From assembly GCA_013399895.1 (NCBI GenBank), contig VXBA01001576.1, positions 497,786 to 561,785 of the forward strand: 64,000 bases of DNA. Reading direction: 5' to 3'. The notes below the pieces were generated by a model. That model was given only the letters and a program-made list of their open reading frames with translations, had not been told where the DNA came from and searched no databases. The stretch is from Serilophus lunatus. Lineage: Eukaryota; Chordata; Aves; Passeriformes; Eurylaimidae. This document shows, in pieces, positions 48,121 through 59,696 of the stretch. The number at the start of each line of letters is the position of its first letter. The first letter of the stretch is position 1. The translations under genes and the position numbers were made by a program.

Positions 48121-51100
48121 AATTGCAGCTCTTCTTAGGGAGAAGGGAGCAAATGCGTGTGCACGTGCTGTATCTGCAGTGGGTAGGAGTGGGAGGCATT
48201 TCCAAATGCTGCTTGCCTTCCTTATCGGTCAGTGCTGGTGGTGTCTGCTCAGGAAGGGGTTGTGAGGAAGAGGGAATATTCTTACCTTCTGCTGGTGCTG
48301 CTGGAATGCCAGGAATGCCTCGCATCCCGTTATCTGCTGGGAGAGCCTGAGCAGGGTGCCTGGCCTCCCTCCCGGCATAGCTCCACTGGCTTCCCCACAC
48401 CCTCTTAAAATGACACGGAAATAGAGAAGCTCCCACAAGTGCTTACATCTTCCTAAAACCATTCTTCCACTGTTTCATAGGAAACTCTGTGGCCAGGGAG
48501 CACCTCTTGCAGTGCCTGCCCAGCCCCCAAGCACTGAGCATTGTGGGTCTGGGAGTCCTGCATTCTGAAATTTCCTAGCAAGGGGATGGCATTTGCTCTG
48601 AAATATAAAACTCTTTGCAAATGAATGCAAGAGAGACATGAGAATTAGTTCTACCCAGGGCTTGAAGAGGGGGACCCGGGCAACCATCTCGACCATCTTG
48701 CAACTTAAGAATTAAGTTTAATTAATTCTAAATTTTTTTTTTGCCATTATGCTTAAAAAAAGCGAGTTATGGTTATGCCCAAGCACTTGGTAGCTTTGGA
48801 TACCTGCAGGCCCCAGTGAGCATGTTGGGGAGCTTGCCAGGCTTGACCAAACCTCTTGGTGGCAGGTGGTGGCTGGCTGAAGTGGTGCAGCAAGAGCCAG
48901 CCTGAATCATCCTGGCTTCCCTGCTCTTTGAAATATGACTTCACCAAAAAAGGTAGCATGTGTTCATTGCTGAAGAAATAGGGATTTACTGCACCCGGGC
49001 AAATACAGAAGCTTCCGTGCTGAAGGAGTTTGGATGTTAAATAGGGTTGGTGGGAGCTGGTGTGCCCCGACAATGTGTGCGTTGTCCACCTCCATCGAGG
49101 AGATGTGTATTGTGGTTGCCTTCCTTGTCACCACGTGCTGCAGGGAAATACTGCTTGAGTGCCTCTGCTACCATCCACACTGGTTCATATCATCCGTGTT
49201 TTTCAGCGTCTCTCTGTCCTGTCTTGTTTGTGTCTTCTGCTATATGAAAAACCTCCAGTGGCAGCTTGGAATTGTCCCAAGCCCATGTTCTGTTCTTTCT
49301 CCATGTGCTCTGGGGATGATGCTTCGGCACCAGATCCAGACAAAGGGTTAATCCTTCCTGGCTGGGAGGCCACGATGTGTATGCCAAGGCTTCAGAGCAG
49401 AGTATTTTCTGGAGTCATGCGAGGTCGGGTGCTGTGGTAAGCTAGGAAGAAGTCCAGGTGCTGCTTGACAATGGGTTGCTCTGTGCCCAAGATTAAATAA
49501 AGGCATGAGGGATATTGTGTCAGCTCTGTGTGCATACATTATTTTTAAGAGCATCTTTTTAAAGGATGTTCTTCCATCTGTTCTAACCTGTCTATCCCCT
49601 CGTAAATCTGCATAGTCAAATTAAGGCATAAGCGTGTCTCCAGTGAAGGTTTTTTACAAAATCCTATTGTTGCAAAAGATTGCTAGCATTTTTATGTCCT
49701 TCCATTTTTCAGATGCCAAGTTCATGAACTTCTAAAAGTGGATGATTATCAGGCTTTTTATGGACTAGAGATGGCACTTTCTTGGGGGCTGGGGTGCTTT
49801 CAGCTGCCCCAGGCTAGTCACCTAGAATAAGTTGTTGCTTTAAAAAAAAAAAAAGCGGGGGAAAAAATAACCTGCGACACTTCTTACCTGAATGCGTGGA
49901 TGGATCAGCCCGAAGCTGGAAACTTTTAGGCAGTTGAGCACCACCTGGATTTGGGGAAGGCTTTCTCTGCTGTTTTCTAACCCTGCTGCAGCACAGAACC
50001 TGCTGGAGCTCTTTGTCTTGAGAGCCATGTGCTCAACCCTTTCCATGTTCTCACAGGTTTCTCCTGTGTAACTGAGAGGGCTGACAGTGGGATGCTACAG
50101 TGCTCTCAACAGCATTTTGAGGTCCAGAGTGCCCCATGGATGTTCCTCATGATGTTAGACTTAGCACTATGCTCCTGAGTACAGGGGGACTTTGGAGGCA
50201 CCCAGCCTGTCCTGTAGGAGAGTAGCTGTGTTGGCAGAGAGCACACACTGGCAGTAAGCGGCAGCTTCCCCTTTGCTCTCTGCTTTTCCTACCAACTCAG
50301 GGGAGCCATTGGCACCCAGATGGTGTTGTGAAGCTGCCTGACTATGTGATTGTAGGGAGAGCACTTGTAGGGTTCTTGGTGATACAAGGATTCCTGCTGG
50401 GAGCATTGCCGGTCTCCGCCTCTGGATGCTTGCCTGAGGCAGCTGATGGTGTGCAGCAGGTTGGATGAACACCACAGGCATCTCTACATAAGAATAAAGA
50501 TAGGTTGGTTTGGGAGGGGGGGGGTTGAGACATTGTGGTTGTTGTTTTCAATTGCCAATTTTTATTTTCTTTTCCAAGTTCTGGCAATGTTTGGAGGTGT
50601 CAATGCTCCTTACTGCAAAGAGCCAAGCATACTTGTGGAGAATGCTGGATAGGCCAGGCTTTTACCACTTTGCATGTTGTAATCAGTGCTGGCTGGTTCC
50701 TGCAACACGAACGCACACAACTGTCAGAGAGCAGCTTGTGGACTCTCTGGGTTCTTGACCAGTGTGCCCAGGTCTTTACTTAATGTTTATACCTGTAGAA
50801 AGTCTGTGTTTCCTAGACTTGCTCTGAGGTTGTCTCTCCTTCCTCTTCTCCCTGCCTGGATTGCTCTGGGACAGGGCTTTCTCAGGGCAGCTTGTCAAGT
50901 CCTTGGGGTCCCATCCAAAAGGAGTGGATCTGTGAGGCTTTCTCAGGGTTAATCTAGCCTGGGTACAAGGTTGTATCACATCATACCTGGTCCAAGGTAT
51001 TTCCACCTGCCCACTGTCAATGGGGGGGAAAAAAGCTGTATCTGCATAGGCATTTGTACCACAGAAAGATTTCCTGTAGTTGTTTGGGGGGGGTTGTTGG

Positions 51101-53512
51101 GTTTTATTTGTTTGTTTTTAAGACCTTTTCTATCACTCTTTTGAGTCTTTTAAAAATTTCACAAACTCAGCATCATATGTAGCAAAAATGTTTGTTCTCC
51201 CACTCTGGAAGGGACACATCCTTGGGACCCAGGAGGGGGTGTGCTAGAAACATTGTTTTGAATCTTTGAGAATGCTGCATGCTGAGGACTAGTTGTCCCT
51301 CAAAACTACTTCTCAAGTATTTTTTGGAGTGCTTCAGTGTGGTTCGCGAATTGCCTAGGCTGTGACACTGGATTTGGTCTTGTCCACTTTGCCTTTTAAT
51401 GATCTGCTGTGAGTATGAAGAAGCTGGGGTATGAAGTTCAAAAGGACCTATTTCCCCAAAGCGACCCCAGGTGAGCAATAGTTTGTGTGAGGATTAAGCT
51501 CCTAAATGCTTCAGAAAAAACAATATTATTTATATTGAGTCTTCCTTTCTGCACAGGCAGAAGAGCTAGTGCAGTCTCTGGCACCAGTTCCCATCCCCCT
51601 GTGGTCCTTCAAGTATCACTGAGTGCTGGCAGAGCCCTTGACTGCCAGTGTTTGAACCTACTTGTGAAAAGAGAGGTGGAATCCTTTGTTGGCATCAAAA
51701 CCTCTTCAGTCAAAGGTCTGTTGGCTCCCAGCAAGGCAGTTCTGGGGTTTAAAGGTGGTCATGTGGCCATGATCTCTATCACTTGTTGAAGGACGGTGAC
51801 TTGTACCCCTGGATTGATGTCCCAGACTGAGTTGCCTCTCCAGAGATACGCCATGATTTTAGTGCTTTAAGAGCTCATTATCTCTGGGTAGGTTTAGATG
51901 GGGATTAATAGCACCTTTACGTAATTAATCATGTGCCAGGTAGTATGAAAGCAGAGGATTCTAAAATACCCAAGTGTCTTATCAAAGGTTTCAGCCTGGA
52001 TTAATTCTGGATGTCTTGTTTATCTGTCTGTGTGTGTGTGTATGTAAGAGAAAGGAGCCTTTTCAGCTCTCTCTGCAATTGGTCATTAAAGGCCTTTTTA
52101 ATCTCTAAAGTTATAAATAAATATCCACGACAGCATGCACCTGCATATTTATCAGTGCATCCTCTCTTCTGAAAACCCAGCAGTGTGTCCTTAATGTGTG
52201 GCTGCTCTCTGAAGCAGGGTAGGAAACTGCAAGTTATTCTGGAAATGGAAAATAAAATCTGGGAGGTTTATCTCTGGTTGTGCATTTACTAATTTGTTAA
52301 TTGCCCTCTTTTATAGGATGAGAATTGGAGTGGAAAGAAGGTTGCTGGTAGCTGACGCCAGCTCTTCTGAAGGAGGCTGGAAGGCAGGTTGGAGAGAGAA
52401 TATTTTTGTAGGTCATTTGGCTTTTTTGTGTCCCTGGTCTTACTTGGAGGAAAGCTGCAGAGCCTGAATTTTCCTGTAATCCTATGGAAATTAAATTCTT
52501 GATTAATGTGAGAGGAGACAGGAAGAGTGCTTGTCTCTCCTTGCCTTGTAGGTCACCAATGTGCAACTTGTCCTCTGGGCTGGACTGTGCTAGCATCTCC
52601 GGAAGCTGTGATTTGAGGGTTGTTTCTGGCTCTTCTGGAGGCATTGGTTGGGTTTTCCCCATATTGGTCTCACCTTTGAACAGGGGGAATGGAAATTCTC
52701 TCTCTCCTCTTTGGCTGGAGAGGAGGAGGCAGGTACTTGGGTATATTTCCAAGGCTTGAGCAGGCCCTTATATCTCGATATTTGCAATATTCCTCCAACT
52801 TAGGGAATGGGCTGTGTGTGATAACGGGGGAATGTTCACAAATTGCTTCATGCTTTCACTGATGACTGCTGTGGAAGGTGGACACAGTGGAGATGATGGA
52901 CCTGCTGGCATATGTATGCCAGGGTTGTGTTTCTGTGTAGATGGCCTGGCATTTGCCTTTTCAGAGCTTGATTGAGAGTCATCCCATAAAGACAATGACC
53001 CTAATCTACAGCAGCCTAGAGCCCAAAGATACTTCGACCTAGTCCTTCCTCTGTGCTAGGAGCTGCAAATCTAAATACTTCCCCATCCTATGCTGGGCAT
53101 GGCATCAGGGTGCACTCAATTGCACAAGAAAAAAAGAGCATGGCAGTACAAAAGCCTTTCCTCTTTCCCCTCTAATCTACACACTGTTGCTAATTTTGCT
53201 TCTCCCCTTTGAGAAGAAACTATGGACTAACTTTCAGCTGCTTTTATGAACTCACTCTTCGCATGTGGGTCTCGTGGGGGACGGTAATGGTTACGGGAAT
53301 AGCAGGTGCTGCTAATGATTCCCTTGCAAACCTTCATGTTTACAGCAGACTTTACTAGCCAGCCCTGCCAGCTCTTCTTCCCCCATGGACAGTTACCATT
53401 AGTGCTGCAAGGGAGAAATACGATGCGTTAAGGTGTGAAACATGATCCTTCTGCTTCCAGGCTGAAACACTGTAATGTGAGTGTACGCTGTAGGTGGAGA
53501 GGTGGAGGGTCT

Positions 53513-53526
53513 GGGGGGGGGGGGGG
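53513..53526. repeat. G-homopolymer (14 G) in a G-rich tract
   Basis: Fourteen consecutive G are preceded by GGTGGAGAGGTGGAGGG and followed by TGGGGCGG, so the + strand could form a G-quadruplex. The homopolymer length may also be a sequencing estimate. Confidence 0.85.
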
Positions 53527-55034
53527 TGGGGCGGTTTGCTGCTTTTAATATATAATGAGCTTTTGCTTGAAGGCTCATCTGTGGGGTGGACTGACTGGTA
53601 ATCATCCCTGAAATGTCATTGCTGCCTGTGATCTCTGATACGGCTCTCGATGCTGGCCTGCCGTGGCCACAAATCTTAGCTTGTTTAAGTTTCCCAGCCT
53701 CTTCCCAGTGCTGTTTCTGAAGCCTTCATGTGGGTTTGATGCCGTAGCAGACCCAAAAGCTTGCGTTAAAGAAATGGTGAGAGAAATGCCCATAGGTGGA
53801 GCTGGGATGGAATAAGTGTCTTTGACATCAGTCATGGTATGAACCTCCCTCCCCCAAATCCCTGCCAAAGGCCATCACCCCAAGAACTGCCCCCATTTTG
53901 TGTCACAGCCCTGGGCAGGATTTGTCCCTGGCTCTTCCTGCCTTGCTCAACATTGGCCAGCTTCCCCAGGCATGTTAGCATGGGTCTGTAATTTTGGGGA
54001 GGAAGTGGAGCAGAAAATATCTAAGCCTCAATTTTTTTTCTTAATGGGGGTTGCTGACATGGTGCTTGTGGCTCTCCAGAGATCTATCTCTTTGGGCAGT
54101 TCCTGCAAGATCCTCATGTGAGGGACATGTTCACCTTGTTCTGTCAGGGGGCTTTGGTGGTGGTCTGTGACTTCAGGCTCAAGTCATGCTTCAGCTCTCA
54201 AGCATGCAATGCCACGATTCAGTTTTTCTTTTTCCTCCTTTGGGTGCAAAAAGCCCTCGAAACATGTGTGTAACTTCTTCAAAAACGCAGCAGACCTTAG
54301 GGGTCCATTTAGACTGGAGTCCGTCCACACATCTCTAGTAGGACTGCACCTTCAGGTTAAATTACTGATTTCTGAAATGTGCTGACTTTTAGGGCTTGCT
54401 GTCGGCACATCATTTCAGACTAGGGAGCTGCATGGGGGATGATAGGTGAACCAAGGATGCGAGAGCTATTATGGCCACCCCTAAATAAGCCGCTTGGGTG
54501 TGAATTAGAGCTCCATGCCTCCTGCTTCCTTGCTCCTGGGTGCTTGTGGCTGCTTTGCATAAGAGCTGGTGGCTTTGATAGGCCTAGGGGGTGAGTAAGG
54601 CTTGCACACCCTCCCTGTGGTGGCGGAAGGGGGAAGAGCTGCCTCTCTGAGTGTGACCACTCTGGAAGGACTTGTTTGTCATCTCTTGAACGTGTTTAAC
54701 CCCTGTCAACTTTTTGTGCTAGGATGAAGTAACCCATTTGCTGCTTTGTTTTGAAGCCCAGTGTGGGTGTTCTGCCTGCACCCCAATGGCCCCCTTGCTG
54801 AAGGACAGGACGACAATCTCTTTGGTAGGTGGCCCCCTTGGCTGCTTTATACCAGGCCAGGGGATGTGTTCCTTCAGAGTCCTGGGGCAGCATCCTCAGG
54901 ACAAGCTGGCATGGTGGAAAGGTCCTACACCAAGAGGCTGTAGGCAGGGGCTTTGCTTGGGGCTCCTTGATGCAGGGGCAGTGACCATCAGCGGTCACCA
55001 GAGACTGCTGCACAGACGTCTTATTCAGAGATAC

Positions 55035-55134
55035 TGATGGTCATCTCTGCCCAGCATGGGAACTGCCAGCCCTGGAAGTGCCACACTGTCAACCCTTGCC
55101 ATGGCTGATCTCTGTCCAGCATTGGAGCTGCCAG
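55035..55134. repeat. Imperfect two-copy direct repeat, period about 67 bp
   Basis: ATCTCTGCCCAGCATGGGAA at about 55041 recurs as ATCTCTGTCCAGCATTGGAG at about 55107, each followed by CTGCCAG. It is a small local duplication of unknown significance. Confidence 0.6.
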
Positions 55135-56059
55135 CAGTGTCAGCTTTGACTGTGGCATCACCTTCTGGCCTGGGAGAGACATGGCATGGAAAGCCCAGCA
55201 GACCTGCTTGATCCCTGCAACAGCCCAGCTGAGGGCAGGTGATTCCACTTCAAAAGAGAGACCTGAGGCAGGAGGCCACTGTTGATGGTCTGAAGGGAAA
55301 CCTGGACTGTGGCCCATCGCCTCCAACCTGCTGGAGGATGAGTGTTGTCAGGAGGTTTCAGTTCTTTATTGATCTTCTCTGTATAGGGTCACCTCTCCAC
55401 ACCTGAGTAACAGGGAGGTTTCTCCCCATCAGAGGTTTCAGCAGGTGGGAAAGTACCATCTCTTCCCTTTGGTGCCCAGGAGCATAGCCCGGTGCTTCAG
55501 GCAGTGAGAGACTTCAGGAAGTATTAAATAGCTGCTGGATGCGTCACCACAGCAGTTGATCTGGGGCAGTGAGTCATGGCAAGCCTGCCAGCACTCTGGC
55601 ATAGAGGGTGGCAGCACAGGGCCACCCTTACCCACCCTGCTTGCTGTTTACTCATGTATTAGTTTATTTTTATTTGCATGCCTGCAATGAGCATCCACCC
55701 CTCTGGCATTGGGCGGGAGAGGAGCAAAAGAGTCAGGTTCATAGTAGGAATAAAATGACTGGGAGTACTCCCGTGTTCTGCTGGAGCACATCCACAGAGA
55801 TGCAGAGCTGCTGTTCCCTGTGGACACCATGGTGCTTCATAGATGGCAGGCTCATCACAGCTTCCTCTCAAGCACAAATACATTCTTTATTAACTGTGAG
55901 TCCTTATGACCCTACCCCCAGCCCAAACCCTGACCCTAAAGGCTGGTCTCCTAGATTCTTTTCAATTTTAATTAGGCTTTCTGGGAAGCTCTCCCTGCTC
56001 TCATGCCTCCAGGACTTGTACTGAGCAGGTGGACATAGGGAGGTGAGTGAACCCCAAAA

Positions 56060-56557
56060 ATGAGTGAAAGCTTAGTTGCTAGTGGGATGCTCATCTCAAA
56101 ATTTTATGCTAGTCCCAGATGGTCCTTGTTAGGAGCTCCAGTGGAAGTCTTTGGGATGCTCCCAAGATGGGAGGTTTTTTTATCTAAACCAGATTTTTTA
56201 ATTTGTTTGTTCTTGCATGTGGTAAAATGTGGTAGAAAGGCTCTTGCAAGGTGCTTGCAGTCCTTTGGTTGGAAGGTCCTATCTCAGCTTCTGAGGGGAC
56301 ACGGCAAGGCTCCCTGCAAATTGGTGGTGGTCCTCACTTCTGTAGGGAGGGTGACTGGCCAATTTTCTTGGCTGGACAGGTATTATTTCAGGTCCAAGGA
56401 GATCACCAAACTCTCAGGAGTCCCAGCAGCCATCAGGATGGCAGTTTTTAGGAGGAAAATGTGCATTATCCTGCATGCCCAGAAATGCTGCTTCATCTCC
56501 TCTTCCTTTAGCCCGACAGTTTCAGGGGTACTGGGAGACAGCAGCACCAGGAAATAA
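56060..56557 (+). other. 165-codon open frame ending in a poly(A) signal, coding status unknown
   Basis: This frame starts with a real ATG and its TAA stop lies inside AATAAA (56553-56558). The translation has several hydrophobic stretches and a basic C-terminal half, with no domain I recognise. Its length is near the limit expected by chance in 64 kb. It may mark the 3' end of an unannotated transcript. Confidence 0.12.
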
Positions 56558-59500
56558 AGCTGCAAGATACAAGATTTTTTAGTTTTTAATTATTTTTTTT
56601 TAATGTCAGCATTTTAAATTCTGATTCTCAGTAGTGGTATGAATCATCTCTATTCTCAATTTTAGGACCTATTGCATGGGGATAGGAGCATAAAATTAGT
56701 CATTTTTTTAAATCTGCTTCCAACAAAAAATGTTCAGGCTTCTATTATTTAGAAGTCCATAGGTGGACTGGTGGGGAAAATAATAAAATGAGTGGCTTTT
56801 GGGAGCAGCTGTCACACATCCTGGCACCTGCAGCCACCTGCTTGCTTCCCTGGTGCTGTTCTGGGGCAGTGGCAGCTGCTTGCACTTCTGGTTCATGATC
56901 AAAGTGACCTCCTAGGGTGACTACAAACAGAGGGTTGAGAAGCTGCTCTTCCTCAAGAAAAGCTATTCTTGCCCAAGGAAAAGCCCATTTTTTCTGCTAG
57001 CTGGTGGTGTAACAAAGGTATGTATCCACTGTTAATGCAGAGGGGTGGCAATGAAGCTAAAGAAGAGGAGGGTCATAGTTGCAAGTGGGGCAGTGATACT
57101 GCCTCACAGCTGTTGGGTTTTTTTGACTGATGGTAAAGAGCTGAGTGGACTACAGCAGATTTATGCTGGAGGTGAGATGAAGGTTTTTAAGTTTATTGCC
57201 TGGCGGGTTTTTTTGAACTAGGGTGATGGTGGCATATTGGGAATGAGATGTTGTGTTACAGTAATGATGTTTCTCCGAGCCTGAAATTGGAGGGTGCAAG
57301 AACATTGCAGGTTTCCCCCGGATGAGGATGAGCCTTTGTCTTGTCAGCTCCCCTGTGAGTCCAGGGCTTTGGGGTAACGGGGGCAGCCGGGCTGGGGTTG
57401 GGTGGAAGCTGATCCTCTGTTGGAAGGCACGAGGGAGGTCAGGCAGGGGAGGGAGCTGCCCCTAACTCTATTTACCACCTCCTCCAAGGGAGCAGATAAC
57501 ATCCTGTATCTGGCAGCAAGCCGGGGACGATGACTCCCAGAAAACCCAGTTGTTATAGTGAGTGATCAGTTAACAGGGCCCCCTTGTGCTTGCAAGGATC
57601 TAAGGAAACAATAAAGTCGACCGGATTTTGGGATGATGGGGAATGTGACAGAGATGCCCTGGCTGCTTTTTTTGGGAGGGCTTCTCTCACATGAGGAGAA
57701 AAGCTGGCTGCCACTGCTCCCATCTTTTTGGCAGTGGTATGCCACGCGCTGGCTGCTGGTAAATGATTGCCAGGAACGCCAGCCAAGGCGGGGCCAGAGG
57801 TTGGTGGTGCCGGCTTTGAACCCAGACCGTACCTGGGACCCGTGTGCCGGCAGCTGCCCTGCTCCCACAGCCCACAGTGTTCAGCAGCCACTGGATTTTT
57901 CGAGCAAGGTGAGACTGTGTGGTGTGACTCAACGAACTGGGTTATTTTTTCTTACTTCTTTGTAAGCTCCTGGGCTCCTTATCGAGTCATGGCGCAGGAG
58001 GCCGGATTTGATACGAGCTGGGTCCCAGGCAGGGGAACAACACCCTCTGGGATGCATTGCCACTCCGATTTTTGGCATTAGGGTGCTGCTGAAGGGGACT
58101 CTGAGGGGAGGGGGGGATGTTAGTGTACAGCAGTGGCTTCAGGCTGAGATGGGTGGTGCCGCAGTGGCACCTGGACTTTGCCCCGTGCCGGGGAGACACA
58201 GCCGTGAATACGCAGGACAGGGGGAGCAGTGCCAAAACGCAGCTTTAAAATTAAGTTGGGCTAAGTCTTTAAAATTTTAGTGGTTTGGGGCACACAGGGA
58301 GGTCAGCCAAAGCCAAGGTGTCCTTCACCCCCACCCGTTTTCCCTGGTCACTCAGCCAAGGCAAACATGAGCTCAGTGCTGAGGTATTTGTGATGGCTGC
58401 TCTGTGTCCATGTTTCGGAGGTGGGCAGGGCAGCGGCACCAACAGGACCCGGCACCTGCATGGAATGGCCTCACCAAGACATGTCTCCCCTATTTTCTCC
58501 TTGCCTTTCTTACACTATGACTAAAATTCCTTGTCACTGGAGATAGGACCCTTCGAGCCCTCCCTTTGATTATTCAAGTAGGCAACAAAAAATAAGGTGT
58601 CTAACCTGAGGTCAAGCTTTCTCACAGCCTGGCTACAAACTTGGGACAACTGGAGCTGAGGGATGGAGTGGCTGCAGTCAGATGGGTGAGGTTGGGAAAG
58701 CAGTTTGTGATCCTCTGAACAGAGAGCCTGTAAATTTCCCATGTATGTTCCTCTATTGAGAGCTTTCAGACAAAACTGGTTCTACAGTACAGTGTATAGC
58801 AAATGTAGCAAGGAAAATAGAGACATTTTTTCATGATGTTTGAAAACCATAAGCTCAAATATTTCAGTTCTTTACAGCTTGTCCTTAATTTTATTTTTTT
58901 TTTTTTAATTTATGGCCATTGCAGTTGTTGAGCTTCTGGAAGAGGGACGAATTGGATGACTCCGGGCTAACAGGTGTTTTTTTAAAGTAGAAGTAGCTAC
59001 TGGGTGAGAATTGAGCTGGGCTCCAGTGTTCATCAGGGCTTGGGCTTTCTCATGGGTGTTCATGCCTGGTTCCCCCTCCCAAACCCCACTTTTGTGCAGA
59101 AAGAGGCTTTATTTTAATTTTTTAATCCCTCTCTAATAAATTGAGATGGAGGTAGATAGAGTAGAATGTGCATTATCTGCACCTTCCCTCAATATCCTCA
59201 ATATCCCTTTGCAAAAGCAGGCAGCCAGCGGTTTCTCTGCCTTTTCCAATGTTGTTTGTAAAATCCTCCTGTGTTACACTGTCGAAGTGCAGTGTTCAGA
59301 GAAAGTGTAATGGAAGACCATAAAACCCACTAAAAGTCTGTTCTCACAGCAGAAATAACCTGAGCTGCTTCTGAGCACCACGCAGTCACACAAACCCCGT
59401 GATTTCCCACCACAGGAAGATTTGGACCCACTCCCCAGACATGATGAAAAAAAATTGTTTTCCTTTTTCTTTGCAGATGACAATCATTGTTTAATAACAT

Positions 59501-59645
59501 CAACAAAACTGTGCAGGGTGGCAGAGAGCAACTTCTTGCTTTAGTTTTCACCCATGGGGTGATGATTTAATGACACCATTTTTAAGTGTCTTGTATTCCT
59601 TGTTAGTGGCTTGGGATGAGAACCTGGTTTCTTTTCTCCCAATAG

Positions 59646-59696
59646 GCAGCTTGTCCTGCAATGACCCAGTGCACCTGAGGCCCAACAGCTGTGGGA
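59646..59696 (+). other. RASSF7: 5' UTR part of the RASSF7 first coding exon, with a short upstream ORF
   Basis: A good acceptor, TTTCTTTTCTCCCAATAG, ends at 59645, so transcription starts in an upstream exon. The 51-base leader contains ATGACCCAGTGCACCTGA (59660-59677), a five-codon upstream ORF that ends 19 bases before the main ATG and could damp translation. Whether it is used is inference. Confidence 0.7.

Larger units (their letters stand above)
48121..59645. other. Upstream region of RASSF7 (probable first intron or intergenic), no other gene supported
   Basis: No coding exon series is seen. The longest frames (52297-52752 minus, 151 codons; 56060-56557 plus, 165 codons) match nothing I know and are of a length expected by chance. 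At 51880-52140 an AT-rich segment with GATTAATAG, TAATTAATCATG and CATTAAAGGCC has the look of a conserved regulatory element. Simple repeats occur at 52025-52045 (TG), 53513-53526 (G) and 58890-58908 (T). Confidence 0.5.

Noticed and set aside
52297..52752. 151-codon minus-strand frame
   Set aside because: Length is compatible with chance in a window this size; no domain, promoter or poly(A) signal seen.
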